Shown: piece by piece, positions 34,078 to 42,084 of the stretch | How the letters are laid out: the number at the start of each line of letters is the position of its first letter | Position numbering within the stretch: position 1 is the first letter of the stretch | Source of the DNA: Planctomycetota bacterium | GTDB taxonomy: Bacteria; Planctomycetota; UBA1135; UBA2386 | Direction of reading: 5' to 3' | Assembly (NCBI GenBank): GCA_016716265.1 | Contig: JADJWQ010000006.1 | Span: 2,383,501 to 2,447,500, forward strand | DNA: 64,000 nucleotides | Position numbers and translations under genes: made by a program | The notes under the pieces: model-generated | What the model was told of the DNA's origin: nothing | Database searches by the model: none | What the model saw: only the letters and a program-made list of their open reading frames with translations

Positions 34078-35450
34078 AGCCGATGCACCCGCTCCTCACC
34101 GTCGCCGCGGCCGGTCTCGCGGCACTGCTGCTCGCCGACTCCGCGACGTCCCAGCGGCCGCGCCGCCGCCCCGACGGAGCGCCGCCCGGCGCGCCGACTC
34201 CCGAGGCGCCGCCGCCGGCCGAGGCGAAGCCGGAGCCGAAGGTCGAGTCGTGGACCGCGATCCAGGGTGGCGACGTCTACCTGGGCGACGGCACGATCCT
34301 GCGCCGTGCGACCGTGCTGATCGGCGACGACAAGATCCGCGGCGTCGGTCACGACCTGCAGATCCCCGAGGGTGCCCACATCGTCGACGCGACCGGCAAG
34401 GTCGTCAGCCCGGGCTTCTGCATCGTGCACGCGTCGGGGTTCGGCGCGCCGCGCTCAGGCAATGACGTGCGCGACGGTCTCAATCCGTTCGACCCGCAGA
34501 TCAAGATGGGTCTCGCGGCCGGCATCACGTCGTTCCTGTGGACCTCGAGCGGCGGCAGCGACAAGCCGGGCGGCAAGAGCTGCGTCGTCAAGCTCGCGTT
34601 CGGCGACCTCGAGGGCATGGTCGGCCCCGAGGACACCGTCGTGTCGATGCGCGTGCCGCTGAACGTCCAGCAGATGCGCGCGTTCCGCGAGCTCGTGCGG
34701 CAGGCGCGCGAGCACCAGCAGAAGCTGCGCGAACTCGAGGGCAAGGAGGGAACGAAGCCGCCGAAGGCGCCCAATGGCACCGAGGAGTTGCTCGCGATCA
34801 TGGATGGTCGCAAGACGCTGTGGATCTCGGGACAGCCGTCGTTCGGCGGTCGCTTCGGCGGCGGCGGTGGCCCCTCGGAAGGCTTCGGCGTCGACCAGAT
34901 CCGGCAAGCGATGGAGATCGCGGAGCTGGTCGGCCAGGGCGTCGTGCTCGACGTCCCGGTCGCGGCCTGGGTGATCCCCGACGAGATCGCGGCGACCGGC
35001 TCGATGGTGATCGACGACCCGCGCTCGCGCACCGAGCCGATCCCGGGCCGCGAGGCGACGACCGGGTCGAACATCGCGCAGGCCGCGATCCTCGCGGAGG
35101 TCGGCGTCCCGGTCGCGGTCACGACGGGCGGCGGAGGTTTCGGCGGCCCGTCGATCGGTACCGGCGGCATCCTCGGCCAGGACCTGAACACGCCGACCGT
35201 CGACGCGTGCTACGCGGTGCGCGGCGGGCTGCCGAACCGCCGCGCGATCCGCACGCTGGCGCTCGATGCGGCCCGCATCATGGGCGCCGAGGCGCGCATC
35301 GGCTCGCTGCAGGAGGGGCGCGACGCCGACGTCTTGATTCTCGACGGCGACCCGCTGCACTATAAGACGTTCGTCGAGATCGCCTTCGTGAACGGCAAGC
35401 TCGTCTACGAGAAGGACCGCGAGCCGTTCTACCGTCACGTCCAGCGCTGA
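34074..35450 (+). CDS. Exported amidohydrolase-fold protein, HxH lost (last gene of the cluster)
   Basis: The 458-residue product has a signal peptide ending SATSQ, then a Pro/Arg/Ala-rich linker. Family signs are AIQGGDVYLGDGTILRRATV, GKVVSPGFCIVHASGFG (first His only) and LALDAARIMGAEARIGSLQEG. The strand-8 position reads VTTGGGGFGGP, so the Asp is lost. A Gly-rich segment (GRFGGGGGPSEGFG) and a helical insert (EHQQKLRELEGKEGTKPPK) interrupt the barrel. The protein is probably not hydrolytic. It is the last gene of the 14-kb operon; the next gene starts 263 bp later on the same strand. Confidence 0.85.
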   Translation: MKPMHPLLTVAAAGLAALLLADSATSQRPRRRPDGAPPGAPTPEAPPPAEAKPEPKVESWTAIQGGDVYLGDGTILRRATVLIGDDKIRGVGHDLQIPEGAHIVDATGKVVSPGFCIVHASGFGAPRSGNDVRDGLNPFDPQIKMGLAAGITSFLWTSSGGSDKPGGKSCVVKLAFGDLEGMVGPEDTVVSMRVPLNVQQMRAFRELVRQAREHQQKLRELEGKEGTKPPKAPNGTEELLAIMDGRKTLWISGQPSFGGRFGGGGGPSEGFGVDQIRQAMEIAELVGQGVVLDVPVAAWVIPDEIAATGSMVIDDPRSRTEPIPGREATTGSNIAQAAILAEVGVPVAVTTGGGGFGGPSIGTGGILGQDLNTPTVDACYAVRGGLPNRRAIRTLALDAARIMGAEARIGSLQEGRDADVLILDGDPLHYKTFVEIAFVNGKLVYEKDREPFYRHVQR

Positions 35451-35713
35451 GCGGCGCCGCCGACGGTCGGGTCGTCCAGGGCCGGGCCAGGGGCGGACCC
35501 GGGCGGTGAGCTGGCGTGGAATCGCGGGCTGGTGTCGGCCGGCGCCACGACCGATCCTGCTGCAACTGCAGCGACCTGACCGCAGCCCCTTCAAGCCCTT
35601 CAAGCAGCCTCCCCGTCACCCCCGGCCCGCCGACAGCCCCGCACCGCACCCTCGCATCGCAGGATGCCGCGGATCGCGGACCGCCTCGCCAAGCCCCTAG
35701 CCCACAGCCGCCG

Positions 35714-36115
35714 ATGAGCGTCGAGACCATCAAGGAGCTGGACGACTTCTTTCGCAGCATGAGGCAGGCGTACAACGCCCGCGACCTGAAGGCGTACCGG
35801 TCGCACTGCTGGACCGACAAGCGGTTCGCGCACCTCGACGCCTCCGGCCGCATCGACGTCGGCTGGGGTACCTACGAGGAGATCCTCGACCAGGACTTCC
35901 GCTACATGGACAAGGTGACGCTGGAGCTGAAGGACCTCGCGTTCAACGTGCTCAGCGACCAGTTCGCCACCGCCTACGGCATCTGGAAGGTCGTGCAGGT
36001 CGACCCCGACGGGCGGACCGTCGAGCGCTCGGGTCGCGTGTCCTTCTCCGTGGCGCGCATGCGGGACGATTGGAAGATCGTCCACCAGCACTTCTCGGCG
36101 GACCTGCCCGAGTAG
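35714..36115 (+). CDS. SnoaL-like / NTF2-fold protein
   Basis: The 133-residue product reads IKELDDFFRSMRQAYNARDLKAYRSHCWTD, a typical NTF2-like start (helix, then acid/alcohol-binding pocket). It ends DDWKIVHQHFSADLPE, as in the DUF4440/SnoaL_3 group. Proteins of this fold are small cone-shaped dimers that are either enzymes or binding proteins. There is no signal peptide, so it is cytoplasmic. ATG 35714 is chosen because the longer frame (from 35516) adds residues with no fold character. It has no obvious ribosome-binding site. It is 263 bp from the amidohydrolase operon and converges on 36179. A specific ligand cannot be named. Confidence 0.8.
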   Translation: MSVETIKELDDFFRSMRQAYNARDLKAYRSHCWTDKRFAHLDASGRIDVGWGTYEEILDQDFRYMDKVTLELKDLAFNVLSDQFATAYGIWKVVQVDPDGRTVERSGRVSFSVARMRDDWKIVHQHFSADLPE

Positions 36116-36148
36116 CGAGCGCCTGCCGGGGCGCGCGCGTGCGCCGGG

Positions 36149-36184
36149 TCACTGCAGGCCGGATCACTGCAGGCCGGATCACTG
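36149..36184. repeat. Tandem 15-bp repeat overlapping a stop codon
   Basis: ACTGCAGGCCGGATC occurs twice in a row from 36151 to 36180, followed by a third partial unit ACTGCA. On the minus strand each unit contains a TGA, and the last one is the stop codon of the cytochrome c peroxidase gene, giving three in-register TGA codons. It lies between two convergent genes. Confidence 0.7.
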
Positions 36185-37174
36185 CACGAGCTGGCCGGTC
36201 AGCGCCTTCAGGAAGGTCGCGATCGACTGGATCTCGTCGGCGCTCAGCTTCTTGCCGAGCTGATGCCACGCCATCAGCTCGATGGCCTTCTCGAGAGTCG
36301 CCACCGAGCCGTCGTGGAAGTAGGGCGCGGTCGCCGCGACGTTGAGCAGCATCGGGACCTTGAAGAAGAAGTCCTGGCCCTGCTTGCCCGCGAGGGCTCC
36401 GACGCCGCGGTCCTCGGTCTGGTACGCGTGGACCTCGCCGAGCTTGCGGAACTGACCGCCACCGAACGTGCGGTAGTTGTGACAGCTCGCGCAGCCGGTC
36501 GCCATGAACGTCGCGAAGCCGGTCTTCTCGGCCGGCGTCAGCGCATCGTCGCGGCCGTCGAGGAAGTCGTCGACGCGCGAATGCGTGCGCAGGGTGCGCT
36601 CGAACGCGCCGACCGCGGCGCCGAAATTGGCGAGAGTGATGGGCTTCTCGGCGTCCGGGAACGCCGCGGCAAAGGCCGTGCGGTACTCGTCGATGCCGGA
36701 CAGGATCGCGACCAATGCGGCCTCGTCGGCGACGCCGTGCTCGATCGGATTGAGCACCGGGCCCTGCGCCTGCGCCTCGACGTCGCGGGCGCGGCCGTCC
36801 CAGAACTGCGCGATCTGGCGCGATGCATTGACGCTCGGCGGCGAGCTGCGCCCGCCCCGCTCGCCGGTCGAACCCGGCGACGTCGGCAGGTTGTCCTGGC
36901 CGAAGCGGGCGAGGTCGTGACAGCTCGCGCACGACAGGTTGCCGTTCTTCGAGATGCGCTGGTCGTGATAGAGCTGCCGGCCGAGCGCGACGAGCTCGGC
37001 GCGCGGTGCGGCACCCGCCGCGACAAGGTCGTTCGCGAACAGCGCGCGCGCCTGGCTGGCGTCGAGCACTGGTCCGCCGCCGGCACCCTTGCCGGACTCG
37101 TCGCCACCACAGGCGGAGAGAACGAGGGTCGCTGCGGCGAGTGCCGCAGCGCACAGGCTGATGTTCGAACGCAT
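36179..37174 (-). CDS. Di-haem cytochrome c peroxidase family lipoprotein
   Basis: The 331-residue protein has a lipobox (LSAC, Cys22), so it is an outer-surface or periplasmic lipoprotein. Two haem c sites are visible: CASCH at 82-86 and CASCH at 228-232. The middle (QFWDGRARDVEAQAQGPVLN) and the block VPMLLNVAATAPYFHDGSV match the CcpA/MauG family, which reduces hydrogen peroxide or acts on other redox substrates. The length (about 310 mature) fits bacterial di-haem peroxidases. A maturation system for c-type cytochromes must exist elsewhere. It is transcribed away from its convergent neighbour at 35714. Confidence 0.92.
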   Translation of the reverse strand: MRSNISLCAAALAAATLVLSACGGDESGKGAGGGPVLDASQARALFANDLVAAGAAPRAELVALGRQLYHDQRISKNGNLSCASCHDLARFGQDNLPTSPGSTGERGGRSSPPSVNASRQIAQFWDGRARDVEAQAQGPVLNPIEHGVADEAALVAILSGIDEYRTAFAAAFPDAEKPITLANFGAAVGAFERTLRTHSRVDDFLDGRDDALTPAEKTGFATFMATGCASCHNYRTFGGGQFRKLGEVHAYQTEDRGVGALAGKQGQDFFFKVPMLLNVAATAPYFHDGSVATLEKAIELMAWHQLGKKLSADEIQSIATFLKALTGQLVQ

Positions 37175-37217
37175 ACCCGATGTGGTACCCCCGGCCGCGG
37201 GAGGGTGGAATCAGGTT

Positions 37218-38867
37218 TCAGCGATCGTCGACATCCGGCCCGGTGATCGACGGCAGCCGGAGCTCGGCGACCCGCAGCTCCCCGCGCCGGTCCATGACCA
37301 CCAGTCGCAGCGCCCCCGCGCCGAGCCGCGCGGCGCGGCGCACCTGGCCGGGCAGCACCGCCTCGCCGCGCGGGCCGCTGCGACCCTCGCGGACCTCGAG
37401 TGGGACGAACGGGCGCTCGCCGACCGCGGGCAGACCGACGATCAGCAGGAAGGTGCTCTGCGCCGGGGCCCGCACCGCGAGGTCGTCGCCCTGGCGCAGC
37501 AGCGACAGCGGTGCGGGCGGCAGCGCGGTGGCCAGACCGCCCGCCGTCCAGGCGGCCGCGAGCTCGTCGAGGGCCCGCGCCGGCAGCGTCGCCTCGAAGC
37601 GTCCGCCAGGCTGCACCGGAACGAGGACGGCAGCGCCGGAGTCGCGATCGGTCAGCAGCAGCGACAGCGGACCGTCGAGGCTCGGACGCAGCGGACCCGT
37701 CACGCGCCCGGCGACGCGCACGTGCCCCGCCGGCGTCCAGCCGACCTCGACCTCGGTGAGGTCGGGCGCCGCGACCGGCACCGGCGTCGGCGGACGTTCG
37801 ACCGCGACGACCGGCTGCGCCGCGCGCGCGACGGCATCGGGCGGCGGAGCCACGGCGACGACCGGCGGCCGGGTCGGCTCGTCGCGGACGGCGCCGGTCA
37901 GCTCGAGCACGAGCCCCGACTCCGGCGATCCCTCGACGACGATCCTCCCGCGCGCCGGCTCGGACGAGCGCGGTCGGAACGCGACCTCGACCTCGACGGC
38001 CGCCTGCGGGTCGAGGTCGAACGGCAGGCCGGGACCGCCTGGCGCCGGCGCGCGAAGCTCGAAGTCGGCGCCCTCGACGCGCACGCTGCCCTGCCGCAGC
38101 GCGGCGCGCCCGACGTTGCGCAACCGCAGGATCCGCGTCGACTCCGCGCCGAGCTCGACGACGCCGAACGCGAGACTGCCCTGGATCGCTCCCTCCGCGA
38201 CCTCGCCGCTGCGCGGATCGCGGCTCGCATCGAAGACGAGGCGCGGCTGGTCCGGGTGCGGCGCATCGAGGCGGTCGAGCTCGCGGCCGTCCGCGTCGAG
38301 GAAGCGCACCGCAACTCGCCGCCGATCAGCGTTCCATTGCGCCTCGTAGCCGACGCAGCTCAGTGGCAGTGCCCGGCTGCCCGAGGCACGGCCGGGCATC
38401 CAGACCCGGAACTGCACGCGGTTCTCGGTCTCCCAGGCCAGCAGGTAGAGCGTGCCGGCAGCACGCATCGGCAGGCTGCCGAGGCCACCGGCGAACGCGT
38501 CGGGGAGCCGGCGGCCGTCGGCGGTTGCCAGCCGGCCGAGGCTGCGGTCGGCGAGGCCGATCACGTAGAAGTCCAGCGGCTCGCCGATCCCGCCCGCGAG
38601 CACGACCAGGACGTCGCCGCCGTAGCTGCCGAACGCGACGCTGCGCACCGGTCGGGCGAACGGGAACTCGACCGGCCCGCGCGGCTCGCCGGGCGCGGCG
38701 ACGGGAGCGAGACCGACGATGCGCTCTCCGTCGGCCTCGAGCCGCAGCTCGAGTCCGAGCTGCGCCGGCTCGACCGGCGCGGGCCGCTCGACGTCCTGGG
38801 CACCGAGCACCGCGGCGAGCGCGGCGACGGCGAGGACGCGCGACGGGATGCTCGAGGTGGCACGCAT
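37218..38867 (-). CDS. Secreted protein with ASPM/choice-of-anchor-like segment
   Basis: The 549-residue product has a signal peptide (VLAVAALAAVLGAQ) and a propeller-like N-terminal half (FGSYGGDVLVVL, LYLLAWETENRVQF). A middle segment, TRILRLRNVGRAALRQGS followed by FELRAPAP and VEVAFRPRSSEPARG, matches the Ig-like ASPM/SPD-2/choice-of-anchor-D type. The last 130 residues include LLIVGLP. It was not assigned an enzyme function. ATG 38867 is chosen; the longer frame (to 40298) runs into the gene-free region. The start codon is inside the repeated block shared with the icmF leader. It is 43 bp downstream of the peroxidase start on the same strand, so the order is this gene first only if a promoter lies before it. 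Confidence 0.75.
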   Translation of the reverse strand: MRATSSIPSRVLAVAALAAVLGAQDVERPAPVEPAQLGLELRLEADGERIVGLAPVAAPGEPRGPVEFPFARPVRSVAFGSYGGDVLVVLAGGIGEPLDFYVIGLADRSLGRLATADGRRLPDAFAGGLGSLPMRAAGTLYLLAWETENRVQFRVWMPGRASGSRALPLSCVGYEAQWNADRRRVAVRFLDADGRELDRLDAPHPDQPRLVFDASRDPRSGEVAEGAIQGSLAFGVVELGAESTRILRLRNVGRAALRQGSVRVEGADFELRAPAPGGPGLPFDLDPQAAVEVEVAFRPRSSEPARGRIVVEGSPESGLVLELTGAVRDEPTRPPVVAVAPPPDAVARAAQPVVAVERPPTPVPVAAPDLTEVEVGWTPAGHVRVAGRVTGPLRPSLDGPLSLLLTDRDSGAAVLVPVQPGGRFEATLPARALDELAAAWTAGGLATALPPAPLSLLRQGDDLAVRAPAQSTFLLIVGLPAVGERPFVPLEVREGRSGPRGEAVLPGQVRRAARLGAGALRLVVMDRRGELRVAELRLPSITGPDVDDR

Positions 38868-40233
38868 CGGTTTCGCAGTGGGGCGAGCCGCGCCCCGCCG
38901 GCGCGCGCGGGCGCGTCCGCGCGGGCCTGCCGATAGACTGCCCGGTCCGCAGCCGCGAGACGAGTCGTTACCCGGTGCCGGATCGAGCCCGTCGCCGACG
39001 AGAATGCGTGCGGGGGAAACCGGGGGCGCCCGCCGGAATCGGGGAGATCCTCCCGGGTAACGGAGCCCCTCGAGGGTCGCGGACGCACCACCGGCTCGTC
39101 GCACCGGAGCTGCGAGCACTCGTGGACCGACACACGAACTCGCGGCGGCTCGGCTGCACAGTCCTGGTTGTCGTCGGTGCCCAGAAGTCGTCGTCGCCGA
39201 GCACTGCTCCTCGGGGCTTCGCGCCGGACCTCCCGGCGTCACAGCGCCTCGTGCGCGACCCGCGTGACTTCCCGATGCCCCTCGAACTGCTGCGCCACGC
39301 CACGAGCGACTACAGCGCGGGTCTCGGCAGAGGCCCTCGGCTCCTGGAACCGGCGGTGCCCGGATCGGTGACCGACCCGCGCAGCGGATCGCTGCATCGT
39401 CACCTGCTGCCGCCTCGGGCGGCAGCAATGCCGCCACGGCAACGTGAGCGACTCGCGCCGGGCGCCGCTGCGCGGACGCACCGGCGCGTCGATTCCGAGG
39501 CAGCGCGTGATCGGCGCTGCCCTCGTCTCTCGGCATTGCGCGCGTTGCCCGGCGTCCCGCTGCTCGGGTGGAGTCGACCGGCGCGGCTCGTTCGAGCAAG
39601 GGGCAGATGGCCGGTCGTCTCGAGCGGGCTTCGGCAGCACGACCCGATCGTGCTACCAGGTGTCCGACGTGATTGCCCCGGGCCGGGTCACGAGAGGCTC
39701 CCGCGGCCTGGCGACGAACACCGCGAAGCGCTCGATCAGCACCGCCAGATCGAGGACCGCCAGCCCGGTCCGTGTCGCCGCGGCCACTCGAGTCCGGCCG
39801 CGACCTTCCCATCCAGGTGTCACGCGAGCCGCGCCTCGTCGATGGCGGGGCGGAGCCCCCGACCCGGAAGATCCCCGAGACCTCTGCTGCCGTCACGCAC
39901 GTCGCCGGCTGGCGTCTTCGTCGAGCCAGCCGCGGGCTCGGCACGACGTGCAGCCACGCGTGCGCGCGGGACCGACCCGACTCGTCGCCCCCCGCGAGCT
40001 GAGCGACTTCGCGGCGGGAGCCCACGGAGCATCCGGTTGGGTGCGCCCGCCGCTCCTGCGTGTCGGTCCGCACCGCTGGGACGGCAGTGGCCGCGCGCAT
40101 GGTCGGCCCCTCGGTAGCGGGCCCGCAGCTCGAACGGCGGTCTCGCCGAAGGCGCTGTGGCCCTGCACCACCTGCGGACCGACGGGCGTCCGGGGCCGTC
40201 GGCTGGTCGGCGATCGGAGGTCCTCGCCGCCGG
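38868..40233. other. 1.37-kb ORF-poor stretch
   Basis: No frame here has a family match, a normal start with ribosome-binding site, or codon-position bias like that of the neighbouring genes. It contains copy 1 of a 72-bp block (38893-38964) that recurs in front of icmF, plus a short piece matching icmF codons 7-14 at about 38975-38996. The rest I could not identify. It may be decayed coding DNA. Confidence 0.6.
38893..38964 (+). repeat. 72-bp block duplicated from (or into) the icmF leader, copy 1
   Basis: This plus-strand block matches 55198-55269 at 68 of 72 positions. Both copies include TAGACT (38934-38939), a possible -10 box, and end CGCGAGACGAG. Similarity extends loosely on both sides, to about 38868 and 38996, including icmF codons 7-14 and a minus-strand ATG that is the start codon of the gene at 37218-38867. 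Confidence 0.85.
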
Positions 40234-41325
40234 TCACTGCATGAAGAGCGTGACGACTCCGGTCCCGGGACTCGCTGTCCCGCTCGCGGAGTGATCACCG
40301 AGCCGCGTGATCTGGGCCACCGACGGACGGACGAAGGGCGCCACGATCTGCCGCGCGAGACCGTTGGAACTCACGATTCCGAGCAGGTTCGCGCCCGCAT
40401 CGACTGCGACGACGTGGTGGAACAGCGTGACACCGTGCTGCGAGGAATCGAGGTTGATCGCGATCACCCTGGTGAAGAAGTCCCCTGCGGCATTGCTCGC
40501 ACCGGGAATCGTGTCGACGATGTCGTTCTGCACGAAGCAGGGGCCGGACGATCCCGTCGCGGAGCCGGGGAGCAGGAACGGCAGTGGAATCTGCGCCCAT
40601 TGCTGGCTGGTGAGTCCCACCATTGCGGCGTGCACCGCGTTCCGAGGCCCGTTTCTCCCGCCGCACTGGACGGAGAACTGGCCGCTCGCCCAATCGCCTC
40701 CGAAGGCACCCGCGGCCTCCATCGGCACGCTCGAGCCGCTCGCACGGCAGCCCGACCCGAAGAACAACACCGCGGCACCCGGATTCACGCTTCCCGCCGG
40801 GGACTGCACGGCATCGAACACGGCACTCGTACTGCTGTGAGAGTGCACTCGCATGTCCCAGCACACGGAGAGGCTGACGCTGTACGGAGCGTCGAACGGA
40901 ATCACGTAGTCGAACGGCGCCGGAAGCGCTCGCGGGTTCACGGTTCCAGGGAACTGCACGATGCGGCGGGCGACCACGACGCTCGGGTTTGCACCGTGAT
41001 TCGCCGCGAACACCGCACTCGGCGCGGCCGAGCTCCGCGCGGCGGCCGACATCGTGACGTCGAGTTCGGCGACGAACGGCACGAACACCGCGTCGACCGC
41101 ATCGCGCCGGAACGCGAGCGCTCTGACGAGTCGGGGTCGGAAGGGAAGATCGTCGTGGATCTGCTGATGCCGCAGCACCGTCTGCGGATGCGCGAGCGGC
41201 AGCGCGCTCAGCACAGGGGCTTCCGCGGTAGCGAAGTGGAGCGGGCTGATCACGCCGCCCTGCGCGGACACCGACGCGACGAGGGCGAGGACGGAACTGG
41301 AGAGCGCTACGGAGTGAGTGTTCAT
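40234..41325 (-). CDS. Secreted protein, paralogue of 8773-9843
   Basis: The 363-residue product has a signal peptide (LSSSVLALVASVSAQ). It then contains RALAFRRDAVDAVFV, VVVARRIVQFPG and APFDYVIPFDAPYSVS, in the same order as in the secreted protein at 8773-9843. No catalytic motif is visible. The last third (LLPGSATGSSGPCF, TLFHHVVAVDAGANLLG) also recalls planctomycetal proteins of unknown role. ATG 41325 is chosen for its signal peptide; the longer frame upstream has no family character. It diverges from the sigma factor at 41527 with about 200 bp between. Function is unknown. Confidence 0.72.
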   Translation of the reverse strand: MNTHSVALSSSVLALVASVSAQGGVISPLHFATAEAPVLSALPLAHPQTVLRHQQIHDDLPFRPRLVRALAFRRDAVDAVFVPFVAELDVTMSAAARSSAAPSAVFAANHGANPSVVVARRIVQFPGTVNPRALPAPFDYVIPFDAPYSVSLSVCWDMRVHSHSSTSAVFDAVQSPAGSVNPGAAVLFFGSGCRASGSSVPMEAAGAFGGDWASGQFSVQCGGRNGPRNAVHAAMVGLTSQQWAQIPLPFLLPGSATGSSGPCFVQNDIVDTIPGASNAAGDFFTRVIAINLDSSQHGVTLFHHVVAVDAGANLLGIVSSNGLARQIVAPFVRPSVAQITRLGDHSASGTASPGTGVVTLFMQ

Positions 41326-41489
41326 GGCCGGCGGGAGACCGGCGGGAAGACGCACTTCCGGGGAGTGGACCGACAAGTTCCGTGCGTGCGACGGGGCCGG
41401 GCCCGCACGGCCGCTACCACCCGGACCTCGCCTCGGCCCCTGCTCGGGCGACCGGCACCGGCAGTGCCAGGCGCTCGCCCGTGCGGGGC

Positions 41490-41519
41490 TTCACGTCCGG
41501 ACGGTGGGCGCGGCACAAT
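41490..41519 (+). promoter_or_regulatory. Candidate promoter of the second sigma/kinase pair
   Basis: TTCACG (41490-41495) and CACAAT (41514-41519) are spaced 18 bp apart and sit 7 bp before the ATG at 41527. If correct, the mRNA would be nearly leaderless. This is based on pattern only. Confidence 0.3.
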
Positions 41520-41526
41520 CCCGCCG

Positions 41527-42084
41527 CCGATGAGCAACGATCGCCGAGCCCGGACCGGAGCAGGTCTTCCACGAGGCGGCCTCGACACCGAGCTGTACGC
41601 GAACCTCCACGACCTCGCCGCAAGCCAGCTCGGCGCGCAGCGCAAGGACCACACCTTGCAACCGACTGCGCTCCTGCACGAGGCGTGGCTGCGGATCGCG
41701 AACCTGGAGGCCCGGGACGATCGCACTCGCGCCGAGTGGCTCGCTCTCGCGGCACGCACGATGCGCTCGGTGCTGGTCGACCATGCTCGCCGGCGCTCGG
41801 CACGCAAGCGGGATGGCGGTCTGCGGGTGGAACTGACGTCTTCCCATTCCGTCGCCACGCCGGAACCGGTCGACATCCTCGATCTGGAAGCCGCGCTCGC
41901 TCGCCTGGCCGAACTCGACCCCCAGCTCGTGACCATCGTGGAGCTCCTGTTCTTCGCCGGTATGACCGCCGCGGAGGCCGCACTCGCACTCGACGTCTCC
42001 AGTCGCACGATCGAGCGTGGCTGGCGCACGGCGCGTGCATGGCTTCGCAGCCACCTCGCCGCGCCGGACTCGGGCTCGAGATGA
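41527..42084 (+). CDS. ECF-type sigma factor (planctomycetal kinase-linked type)
   Basis: The 185-residue product reads LYANLHDLAASQLGAQRKDHTLQPTALLHEAWLRI, the region-2 pattern of the ECF group that uses the LQPTALLHEA signature, and then RTMRSVLVDHARRRSARKR. Region 4 is LDPQLVTIVELLFFAGM followed by the helix-turn-helix TAAEAALALDVSSRTIERGW. This is the form commonly found beside Ser/Thr kinases. The ATG at 41527 directs a start 7 bp after a candidate -10 hexamer. The TGA stop overlaps the kinase ATG as ATGA, so the two are translationally coupled. Confidence 0.92.
   Translation, partial: PMSNDRRARTGAGLPRGGLDTELYANLHDLAASQLGAQRKDHTLQPTALLHEAWLRIANLEARDDRTRAEWLALAARTMRSVLVDHARRRSARKRDGGLRVELTSSHSVATPEPVDILDLEAALARLAELDPQLVTIVELLFFAGMTAAEAALALDVSSRTIERGWRTARAWLRSHLAAPDSGSR

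Noticed and set aside
37218..40298. A 1026-codon minus-strand frame
   Set aside because: Only the part from 38867 down has a signal peptide and protein-like composition. The upstream 470 codons are Arg/Pro-rich, cross the 72-bp repeat and lie in the gene-free stretch.
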